Positions 10,013 to 20,138 of a DNA stretch of 64,000 bases are shown piece by piece. Numbering within the stretch: the stretch's first letter is position 1; each line of letters begins with the position of its first letter. The DNA lies in NCBI RefSeq assembly GCF_013204825.1, contig NZ_JABMKV010000001.1, positions 124,001 to 188,000 on the forward strand. Reading direction: 5' to 3'. The position numbers and the translations under genes were made by a program. The DNA comes from Pedobacter boryungensis. Its GTDB lineage: Bacteria > Bacteroidota > Bacteroidia > Sphingobacteriales > Sphingobacteriaceae. A model generated the notes under the pieces. The model was not told the origin of the DNA and ran no database searches. It worked only from the letters and a program-made list of their open reading frames with translations.

Positions 10013-11659
10013 ATGAAGTTCGAAATGTTAAAAGATAAGTCGTCAATCATCAAAGTAATTGGTGTTGGTGGCGGTGGAGGTAATGCGGTAAACCATATGT
10101 ACCGTCAAGGAATTACTGGTGTAGACTTTATTATTTGTAATACTGATGCGCAAGCGTTGGAGTTTAGCCCAATTCCTAACAAGGTACAATTAGGTTCTAG
10201 CTTAACTGAAGGAATGGGTGCTGGCTCAATTCCAGAAGTTGGTAAAAACTCGGCCATTGAGAATATAGACGATATTAAAGCCATGTTAGGTAGCACTACT
10301 AAAATGCTTTTTATCACTGCTGGTATGGGTGGTGGTACAGGTACAGGTGCTAGTCCAATTATTGCTCAAGCTGCAAAAGAACTTGATATTTTAACTGTTG
10401 CAATTATTACTACACCTTTTGCTTTTGAAGGTAAAAGACGTAAAATGCAAGCTGATGACGGTTTAGATGAGTTGAAAAAATATGTAGATTCATATTTAGT
10501 CATCTCTAACGATAGATTGCGTGAAATCTTTGGAAACTTAACCTTGGGCTCAGCTTTTGCACAAGCAGATGATATTTTAACTACGGCCGCAAAAGGTATC
10601 GCAGAAATCATCACAGTTCCTGGTTATATCAACGTTGATTTTAAAGATGTGCGCACTGTAATGAAAGATAGTGGCGTATCTATAATGGGAAGTTATGCAG
10701 CAGAAGGCGATAATCGTGCTCTAGCTGCAGTAGAAGGTGCTTTAGCATCACCATTGTTAAAAGATAATGAAATTGAAGGTGCTAGATATATCTTATTGAA
10801 CATCAGTTCAGGTTTGCGTGAAGTAACCATGGATGAGGTGACCATCATTACAGATTACATCCAAGATAAAGCAGGGCTATCTGCCGATCTAATTTGGGGT
10901 AATTGTATTGATGAAAATTTAGGAGATAAATTATCAGTAACTATTATTGCTACAGGATTTCAAACTACAGAGCAAAGAGCAAAAGATAAACAGAATGTTA
11001 AAAAAATCTCTTTATTAACACCAGAAGAAGCTCCGTTAGTTAGACCAGTTGAGCCTGTAAATTCTTTTATTGAGGCTAAACCAGAAGTAGTAAGTGATGA
11101 GCCTGTTTTAAAAGTTCAGGAAGAACCAAAGCAATCTGATTTGTTTGGCGATTTATTTAACTTAAATAAAACTCAAAAAGCTGAAGAAGAAAATTTAACT
11201 ATTGTTCATCAATTAGCAGTAGAAGAAGAGGCTCCTGTAGCTGAAACAATACAAGAAGCTGGATTCGAATTTGAAGTAAAACTATCAGAAACTGACTTCG
11301 TATTTGAAACTCCAGTTGCAGAACTTGAAATTGAAGAAGAAATTGTAACTCCAGAACCAATTGTAGCATTAGAAGAAGTTGGTGCTGATGATGATAAAAA
11401 TGATGAATCCATTGAAGATCAGTTAAAAAAATCTAAGGAAAGAATTTTAAGACTGAAAGATTTGAGTATGAAATTGCGTACTACGAACGGTTTACAAGAG
11501 CTCGAAAATGAGCCAGCTTATAAGCGTAAACAAATGCAATTACAGCAAGTTCAACATTCTTCAGAATCACAAGTTTCAAGATTTACCTTAAGTAATGATG
11601 AAGAAGGATCGACAGAAATTAGACCAAATAATTCATTCTTACACGATAATGTTGATTAA
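10013..11659 (+). CDS. ftsZ: Cell division GTPase FtsZ
   Basis: Tubulin-like GTPase that forms the Z ring. The GTP-binding core spans about 1-320, with GVGGGGGNAVNHM (17-29), the tubulin signature GMGGGTGTGASP (104-115) and the T7-loop region around NVDFKDVRTVMKDSG. After the core comes an acidic, low-complexity linker of roughly 150 residues (about 330-480), rich in Glu/Val/Pro. The C-terminal segment after it ends in EIRPNNSFLHDNVD and is a candidate FtsA-binding tail. At 548 residues it is much longer than the about 380 of E. coli FtsZ, but long linkers are common in this phylum. A strong terminator follows, so this is the end of the dcw cluster. Confidence 0.97.
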   Translation: MKFEMLKDKSSIIKVIGVGGGGGNAVNHMYRQGITGVDFIICNTDAQALEFSPIPNKVQLGSSLTEGMGAGSIPEVGKNSAIENIDDIKAMLGSTTKMLFITAGMGGGTGTGASPIIAQAAKELDILTVAIITTPFAFEGKRRKMQADDGLDELKKYVDSYLVISNDRLREIFGNLTLGSAFAQADDILTTAAKGIAEIITVPGYINVDFKDVRTVMKDSGVSIMGSYAAEGDNRALAAVEGALASPLLKDNEIEGARYILLNISSGLREVTMDEVTIITDYIQDKAGLSADLIWGNCIDENLGDKLSVTIIATGFQTTEQRAKDKQNVKKISLLTPEEAPLVRPVEPVNSFIEAKPEVVSDEPVLKVQEEPKQSDLFGDLFNLNKTQKAEEENLTIVHQLAVEEEAPVAETIQEAGFEFEVKLSETDFVFETPVAELEIEEEIVTPEPIVALEEVGADDDKNDESIEDQLKKSKERILRLKDLSMKLRTTNGLQELENEPAYKRKQMQLQQVQHSSESQVSRFTLSNDEEGSTEIRPNNSFLHDNVD

Positions 11660-11684
11660 TAAACCAAATAAATAAATATACTAG

Positions 11685-11717
11685 GCCTTAACAATGTAAA
11701 TTGCTAAGGCTTTTTTT
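11685..11717 (+). terminator. Rho-independent terminator after ftsZ
   Basis: Inverted repeat GCCTTA...TAAGGC (11685-11690 / 11705-11710) with an inner CAAT/ATTG pairing, followed by seven T residues. It lies 25 bases after the ftsZ stop and closes the dcw cluster. Confidence 0.85.
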
Positions 11718-11743
11718 GTGCTTTTAAATATGCCTTTAATGAG

Positions 11744-11774
11744 TTGTTAAATAGGTATTTTAAGCGTAAATTTG
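11744..11774 (+). promoter_or_regulatory. Bacteroidota-type promoter for the alpha-oxoamine synthase gene
   Basis: TTG (11744-11746), a 20-base spacer, then TAAATTTG (11767-11774). This matches the -33 TTTG/TTG and -7 TAnnTTTG boxes of the phylum exactly, with normal spacing. It lies 34 bases upstream of the TTG start codon at 11809 and just after the ftsZ terminator. Confidence 0.7.
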
Positions 11775-11808
11775 CACCACAAAAAGATAACACTAAAAAC
11801 AGATAACA

Positions 11809-13053
11809 TTGGATATTTTCGATAAAGTAGCAAAACGCATGGGGCCAATTGGCCAACACCAAAAATGGGCTCATGGATATTTCTCTTTTCCTAAATTAGA
11901 GGGAGAGATTGCACCACACATGAATTTCAAAGGTAAAGAGCATTTAGTTTGGAGTTTAAACAACTATTTAGGTCTTGCTAATCACCCAGAAGTTAGAGAA
12001 GCAGATGCAAAAGGAGCGGCAGAATTTGGTATGGCATACCCAATGGGTGCACGTATGATGTCTGGTAACTCTAAATATCATGAACAATTAGAGCAGGAAC
12101 TAGCAGCATTTGTTGGTAAAGAAGATGCGTTTGTATTAAATTATGGCTATCAAGGTATGGTTTCCATAATTGATGCTTTGTTGGATAGAAACGATGTTGT
12201 TGTATATGATGGAGAATCTCATGCTTGTATTGTTGATGGTTTGCGTTTACACATGGGCAAACGTTTTGTATATAAACACAATAATATTGACGATTGTCGT
12301 AAGCAATTAGAGCGAGCTGCTAAGTTAGCAGAGCAAACTGGCGGTGGTATTTTGGTCATTACCGAAGGCGTTTTTGGAATGTCTGGTGCTCAAGGTAAAT
12401 TAAAAGAAATCATTGATCTTAAAAAGGAATTTAATTTCCGTTTATTAATTGATGATGCACATGGTTTCGGTACAATGGGCCCAACAGGAGCAGGTACACA
12501 TGAAGCACAAAACTGTGTAGATGGAGTTGATGTTTATTTTGGAACATTTGCTAAGTCTATGGCAGGTATTGGTGGCTTTGTAGCATCGACAGCAGAGTTA
12601 ACAGATTACTTTAGATACAATATGCGTTCTCAAACATTTGCCAAAGCATTACCGATGCCAATGGTAATTGGTTTATTGAAGCGTTTAGAGTTGTTAAAAA
12701 ACAATCCAGAGTTAAGAGAAAAATTATGGAAAGTTGCTACTACTTTACAGCAAGGATTAAAAGAAAGAGGATTTGATATCGGTGTTACAGATACAGTAGT
12801 TACTCCGGTTTTCTTAAAGGGAGAATTGTTAGAGGCTACAGCTTTAACAATGGACCTACGTGAAAATTATGGTATTTTTTGTTCTATTGTAGTATATCCA
12901 GTTATACCAAAAGGGATGATTGAGTTAAGACTAATTCCTACCGCGGTACATACGATGGAAGATGTACAACGAACATTAGATGCGTTTAGCGAAGTATCCG
13001 AAAAACTAAAAAGTGGATATTACAAAGAGAATAAATTCTCAGCTACAGCATAA
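11809..13053 (+). CDS. Alpha-oxoamine synthase family PLP enzyme (serine palmitoyltransferase / KBL / BioF-like)
   Basis: Fold-type I PLP enzyme of 414 residues. The family condenses an amino acid with an acyl-CoA. Visible marks are NNYLGLANHPEV, the MMSGN loop, SHACIVDGLRLH, IDDAHGFGTMGPTG and the PLP lysine in TFAKSMAG (K249). In a sphingolipid-making bacterium serine palmitoyltransferase is an attractive role, but 2-amino-3-ketobutyrate CoA ligase and 8-amino-7-oxononanoate synthase share all these motifs, so the substrate stays open. The start is TTG: no in-frame ATG precedes the conserved N-terminus, and a good promoter lies just upstream. It is a single-gene unit with its own promoter and terminator. 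Confidence 0.85.
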   Translation: MDIFDKVAKRMGPIGQHQKWAHGYFSFPKLEGEIAPHMNFKGKEHLVWSLNNYLGLANHPEVREADAKGAAEFGMAYPMGARMMSGNSKYHEQLEQELAAFVGKEDAFVLNYGYQGMVSIIDALLDRNDVVVYDGESHACIVDGLRLHMGKRFVYKHNNIDDCRKQLERAAKLAEQTGGGILVITEGVFGMSGAQGKLKEIIDLKKEFNFRLLIDDAHGFGTMGPTGAGTHEAQNCVDGVDVYFGTFAKSMAGIGGFVASTAELTDYFRYNMRSQTFAKALPMPMVIGLLKRLELLKNNPELREKLWKVATTLQQGLKERGFDIGVTDTVVTPVFLKGELLEATALTMDLRENYGIFCSIVVYPVIPKGMIELRLIPTAVHTMEDVQRTLDAFSEVSEKLKSGYYKENKFSATA

Positions 13054-13060
13054 AATATAA

Positions 13061-13097
13061 AAAATGCCCTCACAATACTGTAGAGGGCATTTTTATT
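13061..13097 (+). terminator. Rho-independent terminator
   Basis: AAAATGCCCTC and GAGGGCATTTT form an 11-bp stem around an 11-nt loop, with a T-rich tail. It lies just after the PLP-enzyme stop codon. Confidence 0.85.
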
Positions 13098-13305
13098 TTA
13101 CAAATAACGTAAGTATCTGTATGTCAATTAAATAAGTATATTTTTTGATATATCAGTTGTTTATAACCATCTAAAATGTGGAAAAAAACAGTTGTTTGAG
13201 CACTTTTTTATTGTTGCAAAAATTTTTTTATTAAAATAAACCTCTTACTTTAGTATAGAGTATTAATCAAAACCTTAAAAAAAACTAAAAAGGAGTAATT
13301 AAAAA

Positions 13306-13482
13306 ATGAAAAAATTTAATGACGTAAAAGCACTTGTTGCAGCTTTAGAAGCTGATGCAGACAAATTCTACAACAAAGCAAACAGCGCAGCAGGTACGCG
13401 TGTTCGTAAAGGTATGCAAGATCTTAAAAACTTAGCTCAAAGCATTCGTTTAGAGATTCAAGAAACTAAAAACAAAGCTTAA
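13306..13482 (+). CDS. Histone H1-like small nucleoid protein (Hc1-like)
   Basis: A 58-residue protein, MKKFNDVKALVAALEADADK onward, ending IQETKNKA. It is highly charged, with one or two predicted helices and no hydrophobic segment. It resembles the short 'histone H1' (Hc1-like) proteins annotated throughout Sphingobacteriaceae and Cytophagales, which are thought to bind DNA. AGGAG lies ten bases upstream of the ATG, a clear Shine-Dalgarno in a phylum that often lacks one, suggesting strong translation. A monocistronic unit: terminators lie on both sides. DNA binding itself is inferred from the family only. Confidence 0.85.
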   Translation: MKKFNDVKALVAALEADADKFYNKANSAAGTRVRKGMQDLKNLAQSIRLEIQETKNKA

Positions 13483-13503
13483 TTAGCATTTTGTTTAAAA
13501 AGA

Positions 13504-13531
13504 AAGCGCCCATAACCGAGGCGCTTTTTTT
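13504..13531. terminator. Bidirectional terminator between the histone-like gene and dapA
   Basis: AAGCGCC (13504-13510) and GGCGCTT (13520-13526) form the stem, followed by a T-run on the plus strand. The flanking genes converge, so it can serve both. The minus-strand tail is less T-rich. Confidence 0.8.
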
Positions 13532-13550
13532 ATGCTATGAATTTTAGAGA

Positions 13551-14438
13551 TTATATTAATACAGATAAATTTTCTAATTGTGCAGCCAAGCTTTTATAAA
13601 GTGCCGCAGAAGCTTTAACAAGGGGAAGTCTTACCACATCATCACAAATATTTAATTGTTTTAATGTTGCTTTTACTCCAGCTGGGTTTCCTTCCGCAAA
13701 CATCAATCGTGTTATTTCTAGTAAACTTAAATGCGCAGGCAATGCTTTTGCAAAATCACCCTTTAAACATAATCTAACCATATCAGATAATTGTTGAGGC
13801 AATGCATTTCCAATTACAGAAATTACGCCAACGGCGCCAATAGAAATCATAGGTAAAGCGATTGGATCATCACCAGATATCAATAAAAAATCTGATGGTT
13901 TATCTCTCATAATCTGATTAAATTGTTCAAAACTTCCTGATGCTTCTTTCGTTGCAATTACGTTTTTAAAATCATGTGCTAAACGACAAGTAGTCTCTGC
14001 ACTCATATTACTTCCTGTACGACCTGGTACATTGTATAAAATGATTGGCAATTCGCTTAATTCACTCAAATATTTATAGTGCTGATAGATTCCTTCTTGT
14101 GTTGGCTTGCTGTAATAAGGGCTAACAGAGAGTATAGCACTATAATTGTTATTCTCAAATGTTTTGATGGTATCACCTATGGATAATGTATCGTTGCCGC
14201 CAATACCCGCAACTAAAGGTAAACGACCGTTGTTAATTTCAGCAGTAAAATCCCACACCTTCTTCTTCTCGTCCTTGTTTAATGTAGCAGTTTCGCCTGT
14301 TGTACCTAAGGATACAAGGTAATCTATATCTCCATCAACCAAGTGATTAATCAGTTTTTTTAAGCTCTGATAATCTACCGTTCCGTCTGTGTTAAAAGGT
14401 GTAACTAGGGCTACACCAGTACCGTGAAATTTGTTCAT
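13551..14438 (-). CDS. dapA: 4-hydroxy-tetrahydrodipicolinate synthase DapA
   Basis: Cytoplasmic class I aldolase condensing pyruvate with aspartate semialdehyde, the first committed step to diaminopimelate and lysine. The 295-residue TIM barrel shows GTTGETATL (45-53), the tyrosine in YNVPGRTGS (Y135) and the Schiff-base lysine in ATKEASG (K164). This agrees with the DAP-type motif in MurE. It lies 52 bases downstream of ligA on the same strand and may be cotranscribed with it. Confidence 0.95.
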   Translation of the reverse strand: MNKFHGTGVALVTPFNTDGTVDYQSLKKLINHLVDGDIDYLVSLGTTGETATLNKDEKKKVWDFTAEINNGRLPLVAGIGGNDTLSIGDTIKTFENNNYSAILSVSPYYSKPTQEGIYQHYKYLSELSELPIILYNVPGRTGSNMSAETTCRLAHDFKNVIATKEASGSFEQFNQIMRDKPSDFLLISGDDPIALPMISIGAVGVISVIGNALPQQLSDMVRLCLKGDFAKALPAHLSLLEITRLMFAEGNPAGVKATLKQLNICDDVVRLPLVKASAALYKSLAAQLENLSVLI

Positions 14439-14462
14439 TTTTTAGTTTGTCAGTTATTTAAT

Positions 14463-14485
14463 TCAGTGCCAAAACTATGCACTGA
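14463..14485 (-). other. Intercistronic hairpin between ligA and dapA
   Basis: TCAGTGC (14463-14469) and GCACTGA (14479-14485) form a 7-bp stem with a 9-nt loop. There is no convincing T-run on the minus strand, so it is not called a terminator. It could stabilise or process a ligA-dapA message. Confidence 0.35.
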
Positions 14486-14490
14486 TGATT

Positions 14491-17219
<2,729 letters not shown>

Positions 17220-17325
17220 GTTACAAAGGTAGTCAGAAAGATGAGAAGTCTGAAAAGTTCAAATATCGCACCTCAAAACAAGATTTTAACGAACTATTGA
17301 ACTAAAAACTTTCGGAGTAAACTAT

Positions 17326-17333
17326 TATCTTTG
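17326..17333 (+). promoter_or_regulatory. Probable -7 promoter box for tyrS
   Basis: TATCTTTG matches the Bacteroidota -7 consensus TAnnTTTG. No good TTG lies at the usual 19-21 base distance upstream, so only the -7 element is claimed. Transcription would start near 17340 and give a leader of about 95 bases that contains the hairpin at 17363-17400. Confidence 0.4.
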
Positions 17334-17362
17334 CGAGCTAAAATAGATACTAAATGACATCC

Positions 17363-17400
17363 ATCCTCATCATATTGAATATATTTAATATGATGAGGAT
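17363..17400 (+). promoter_or_regulatory. Long hairpin in the tyrS leader
   Basis: ATCCTCATCATATT (17363-17376) pairs perfectly with AATATGATGAGGAT (17387-17400). The ten bases between can continue the pairing (one G-U and three A-U pairs), so almost the whole 38 bases is a palindrome. It begins 33 bases before the tyrS ATG and is not followed by a T-run. A regulatory leader structure or a protein-binding palindrome are both possible. Confidence 0.6.
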
Positions 17401-17433
17401 AGCTTGAATGCCATTGAAAATAAATAATAACTG

Positions 17434-18720
17434 ATGAAAAATTTTGTTGATGAATTGCGTTGGAGAGGAATGTTGCATGATATCATGCCGAATACAGAAG
17501 ATAAGCTAAATGAAGGGATGTGTGCAGGTTATATTGGCTTTGATCCGACTGCAGATTCTTTACATGTTGGGCACTTAACTCAAATTATGACGTTAATCCA
17601 TTTTCAAAGAGCCGGACATAAACCGGTGGCTTTGGTAGGTGGTGCGACAGGTATGGTTGGAGATCCTTCAGGTAAATCGGCCGAACGTAATTTGTTAACA
17701 ACAGAGATACTAAATCATAATTTAGCACAGTTAGAAAAACAATTAAGTCGCTTTTTAGATTTCGGAACTGAAGCCAATGCCGCTCAAATGGTAAATAATG
17801 CTGATTGGTTCAAAAACATGAACTTTTTAGATTTTATTCGTGATGTGGGAAAACACATTACGGTAAACTACATGATGGCAAAAGATAGCGTTAAAAAACG
17901 TTTAGAGGGTGAGACCGGAATGTCATTTACCGAATTTAGTTATCAATTGGTACAAGGATATGATTTCTATTATTTATGGAAACACCATAATTGTGTTATC
18001 CAAATGGGTGGTTCAGACCAATGGGGAAATATTGTTACAGGAACTGAATTAATTAGAAGAAAAGATGCTGGAACTGCCTATGCCATTACTACTCAATTAA
18101 TTAAAAAAACGGATGGAACTAAGTTTGGTAAAACAGAAAGTGGTGCTATTTGGCTAGATGCTGAGAAAACTTCTCCGTATAAATTTTATCAATTCTGGCT
18201 AAATTCTTCTGATGATGATGTGAAAAAATGGATACGTATTTTTACATTGAAAACTCAAGAAGAAATTGAAAAGTTAGAGCAAGAACATGACACTGCTCCA
18301 CATTTACGTATTTTACAAAAAGCATTAGCTGAAGATATTACCATTAGAACGCATTCAAAAGAGGCTTTAGAAACCGCTATTAAAACTTCTGAATTTTTAT
18401 TTGGTAATGGGGCTTTAGAATTTTTACAAACGTTAGATTCGAAAAGTGTGTTGGAAATATTTGAAGGTGTTCCGCAGTTCAATATTTCAAAAGCAGAACT
18501 TACAAATGGAATTGATGTAGCTACGCTTTTAGCTGAAAAGACAACCGCATTCCCATCAAAAGGAGAAGTTAAAAAAACGATACAAGGTGGTGGATTAAGT
18601 GTAAATAAAGCTAAAGTTGCAGATACAACAACTGTCTATTCTGCAACTGATTTAATTAATGATCAATTTATTATTGTTCAAAAAGGGAAGAAAAATTATT
18701 TCTTGCTAATTGCACAATAG
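17434..18720 (+). CDS. tyrS: Tyrosyl-tRNA synthetase
   Basis: Class I aminoacyl-tRNA synthetase charging tRNA-Tyr. The 428-residue product has the HIGH-type motif HVGHL (44-48), the tyrosine-site block QMGGSDQWGNI, the KMSKS-type loop KFGKTESG (from about 230) and a C-terminal S4-like RNA-binding domain (about 360-428). It is followed by a terminator. The unusual hairpin in its leader is listed separately. Confidence 0.96.
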   Translation: MKNFVDELRWRGMLHDIMPNTEDKLNEGMCAGYIGFDPTADSLHVGHLTQIMTLIHFQRAGHKPVALVGGATGMVGDPSGKSAERNLLTTEILNHNLAQLEKQLSRFLDFGTEANAAQMVNNADWFKNMNFLDFIRDVGKHITVNYMMAKDSVKKRLEGETGMSFTEFSYQLVQGYDFYYLWKHHNCVIQMGGSDQWGNIVTGTELIRRKDAGTAYAITTQLIKKTDGTKFGKTESGAIWLDAEKTSPYKFYQFWLNSSDDDVKKWIRIFTLKTQEEIEKLEQEHDTAPHLRILQKALAEDITIRTHSKEALETAIKTSEFLFGNGALEFLQTLDSKSVLEIFEGVPQFNISKAELTNGIDVATLLAEKTTAFPSKGEVKKTIQGGGLSVNKAKVADTTTVYSATDLINDQFIIVQKGKKNYFLLIAQ

Positions 18721-18737
18721 TTTAACATAGTTATGCC

Positions 18738-18768
18738 AAATCCCATGCTATAAGTATGGGATTTTTTT
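18738..18768 (+). terminator. Rho-independent terminator after tyrS
   Basis: AAATCCCAT (18738-18746) and ATGGGATTT (18756-18764) form a 9-bp stem with a T-run. It lies in the short gap between convergent tyrS and the LuxE-like gene. Confidence 0.85.
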
Positions 18769-18773
18769 GTGCG

Positions 18774-19757
18774 CTACTGCACTAAAAGATTACAGCCTCT
18801 AATATCTGCATTGTCAAATCTTCCTAACACTTCGAAACTTTCATCTGGGTGAAATTTTCCTAAATCTTGTGTAGCAATAAAAGAACAGGAGTTGATATTT
18901 GCCAAATCGATTACATTGATGCCTCCACTTTGTTTGTTTTCAATTAAGCTTAAAGGATCTGAGGTGTCTCTTAATAAAATTTTCATCCAAGGTGGGCAAT
19001 TAAAAATTCCTTGGCCATAAGAATATGCTTGCGAAAGTAGTTCTGTCATTCCATATTCGCTATGAATATGGTTTACCCCAAATCCTTCATATAAAACTTC
19101 ATGTAATTCTTCGCGAACCATTTCCTTACGTTTACCTTTCATTCCGCCAGTTTCCATTACAATTAATTCTGGAAAATCAATTTTAAACTGTTCTACAAAA
19201 TCTAGTAAAGCATAGGTTACGCCGATTAAAATAGTTTTTTGACCACTTTCTTTTAATTCCGATAACGTAGCAAAAAGTTGATCAAGGTTGTGAAGAAAAT
19301 ATCCACTTTGAGTATGTTCGCTTTGTTTCAGTAAATCATCAACCATGTAAATTAAAGAAGAACCTTCTCTTTCTAAATAGGATGGAAGTAAGGCTAAAAT
19401 GCAAATCTCTTTTGGATTTCCGTAAAATTGTTCAAAAGCCCTTTTAAAACTTTGTTTGTAAATATTTACATCACTAACTAAATGTTTACTAGTGATTTGA
19501 CCGGTAGTGCCAGAACTACTAAAGATGATTTCTGGATTTAATTTTGAACTTGAAACGGCATGAGTTTTAAAAAAACTAATAGGCAAAAAGGGAATTTTTC
19601 TATAATTATTTATGGAGGATAAATCGATTTTTAGATGATGAAGATAATTATGGTATACTTCACAGTTTTTTTCTTGATATTGAAATACGCGTAAAGCGAC
19701 TTCATTAAAAGCGACTTCATTATCAATTGAAAAAATTTGCTTAGGAGTTATATTCAC
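18774..19757 (-). CDS. LuxE-like acyl-protein synthetase / acyltransferase
   Basis: A 327-residue protein with the adenylate-forming phosphate loop FSSSGTTGQITSKH (about 79-92) and the later block ETGGMKGKRKEM followed by HSEYGMTELLSQAYS. This pattern is typical of the LuxE / acyl-protein synthetase family. Relatives activate an acyl group as an adenylate and pass it to a protein cysteine. The acyl acceptor is unknown, and no other lux-type gene is nearby. It is followed closely on the same strand by no other gene; the small membrane protein and penicillin acylase lie upstream. Confidence 0.7.
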   Translation of the reverse strand: MNITPKQIFSIDNEVAFNEVALRVFQYQEKNCEVYHNYLHHLKIDLSSINNYRKIPFLPISFFKTHAVSSSKLNPEIIFSSSGTTGQITSKHLVSDVNIYKQSFKRAFEQFYGNPKEICILALLPSYLEREGSSLIYMVDDLLKQSEHTQSGYFLHNLDQLFATLSELKESGQKTILIGVTYALLDFVEQFKIDFPELIVMETGGMKGKRKEMVREELHEVLYEGFGVNHIHSEYGMTELLSQAYSYGQGIFNCPPWMKILLRDTSDPLSLIENKQSGGINVIDLANINSCSFIATQDLGKFHPDESFEVLGRFDNADIRGCNLLVQ

Positions 19758-19784
19758 TGCGCAAAAATACGAAGAAATATAGAT

Positions 19785-20135
19785 TTAAGCAGGCGTTTTA
19801 AGGCTAATTACTGCTTTTCTGAAATGATGCCCACAATAACCACTTATACCAGCTACTAAACCACCCAATAAAACAGTAATTAATAAAACCAATGGCCAAA
19901 GTTTAACACTCAGCATTTCTGCCACTCGGGTGGCTAATATATTATGGTTGGGCAAACTTTTAAATAAAGACATTCCTAACCAAAGTGCAAAAATTGCTAA
20001 AAATGGTTGCCAAAAAGAGATTTTTCCAGTTTTACCAATTAGGCCACACGTTGCAAAAGATATGATGATAATTACCCACCAAGGCAACACCATTTGTAAT
20101 AAAAAAGAAGCTATAATGATGACTAAAAAAACCAT
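19785..20135 (-). CDS. Small integral membrane protein of unknown function
   Basis: A 116-residue protein with three to four hydrophobic segments (about 1-22, 24-55 and 75-98) and a short basic C-terminus. I recognise no family. It begins three bases after the penicillin acylase stop, on the same strand, so the two are probably cotranscribed. Whether it works with the acylase is not shown. Confidence 0.65.
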   Translation of the reverse strand: MVFLVIIIASFLLQMVLPWWVIIIISFATCGLIGKTGKISFWQPFLAIFALWLGMSLFKSLPNHNILATRVAEMLSVKLWPLVLLITVLLGGLVAGISGYCGHHFRKAVISLKTPA

Positions 20136-20138
20136 GTT

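Noticed and set aside
17363..17400. T-box riboswitch for tyrS
   Set aside because: There is no T-box sequence, no anticodon-type specifier loop and no terminator, and T-boxes are not expected in this phylum.
18774..19757. A bioluminescence (lux) gene
   Set aside because: Only the LuxE-like ligase domain is present; no luxA, luxB, luxC or luxD gene is near.
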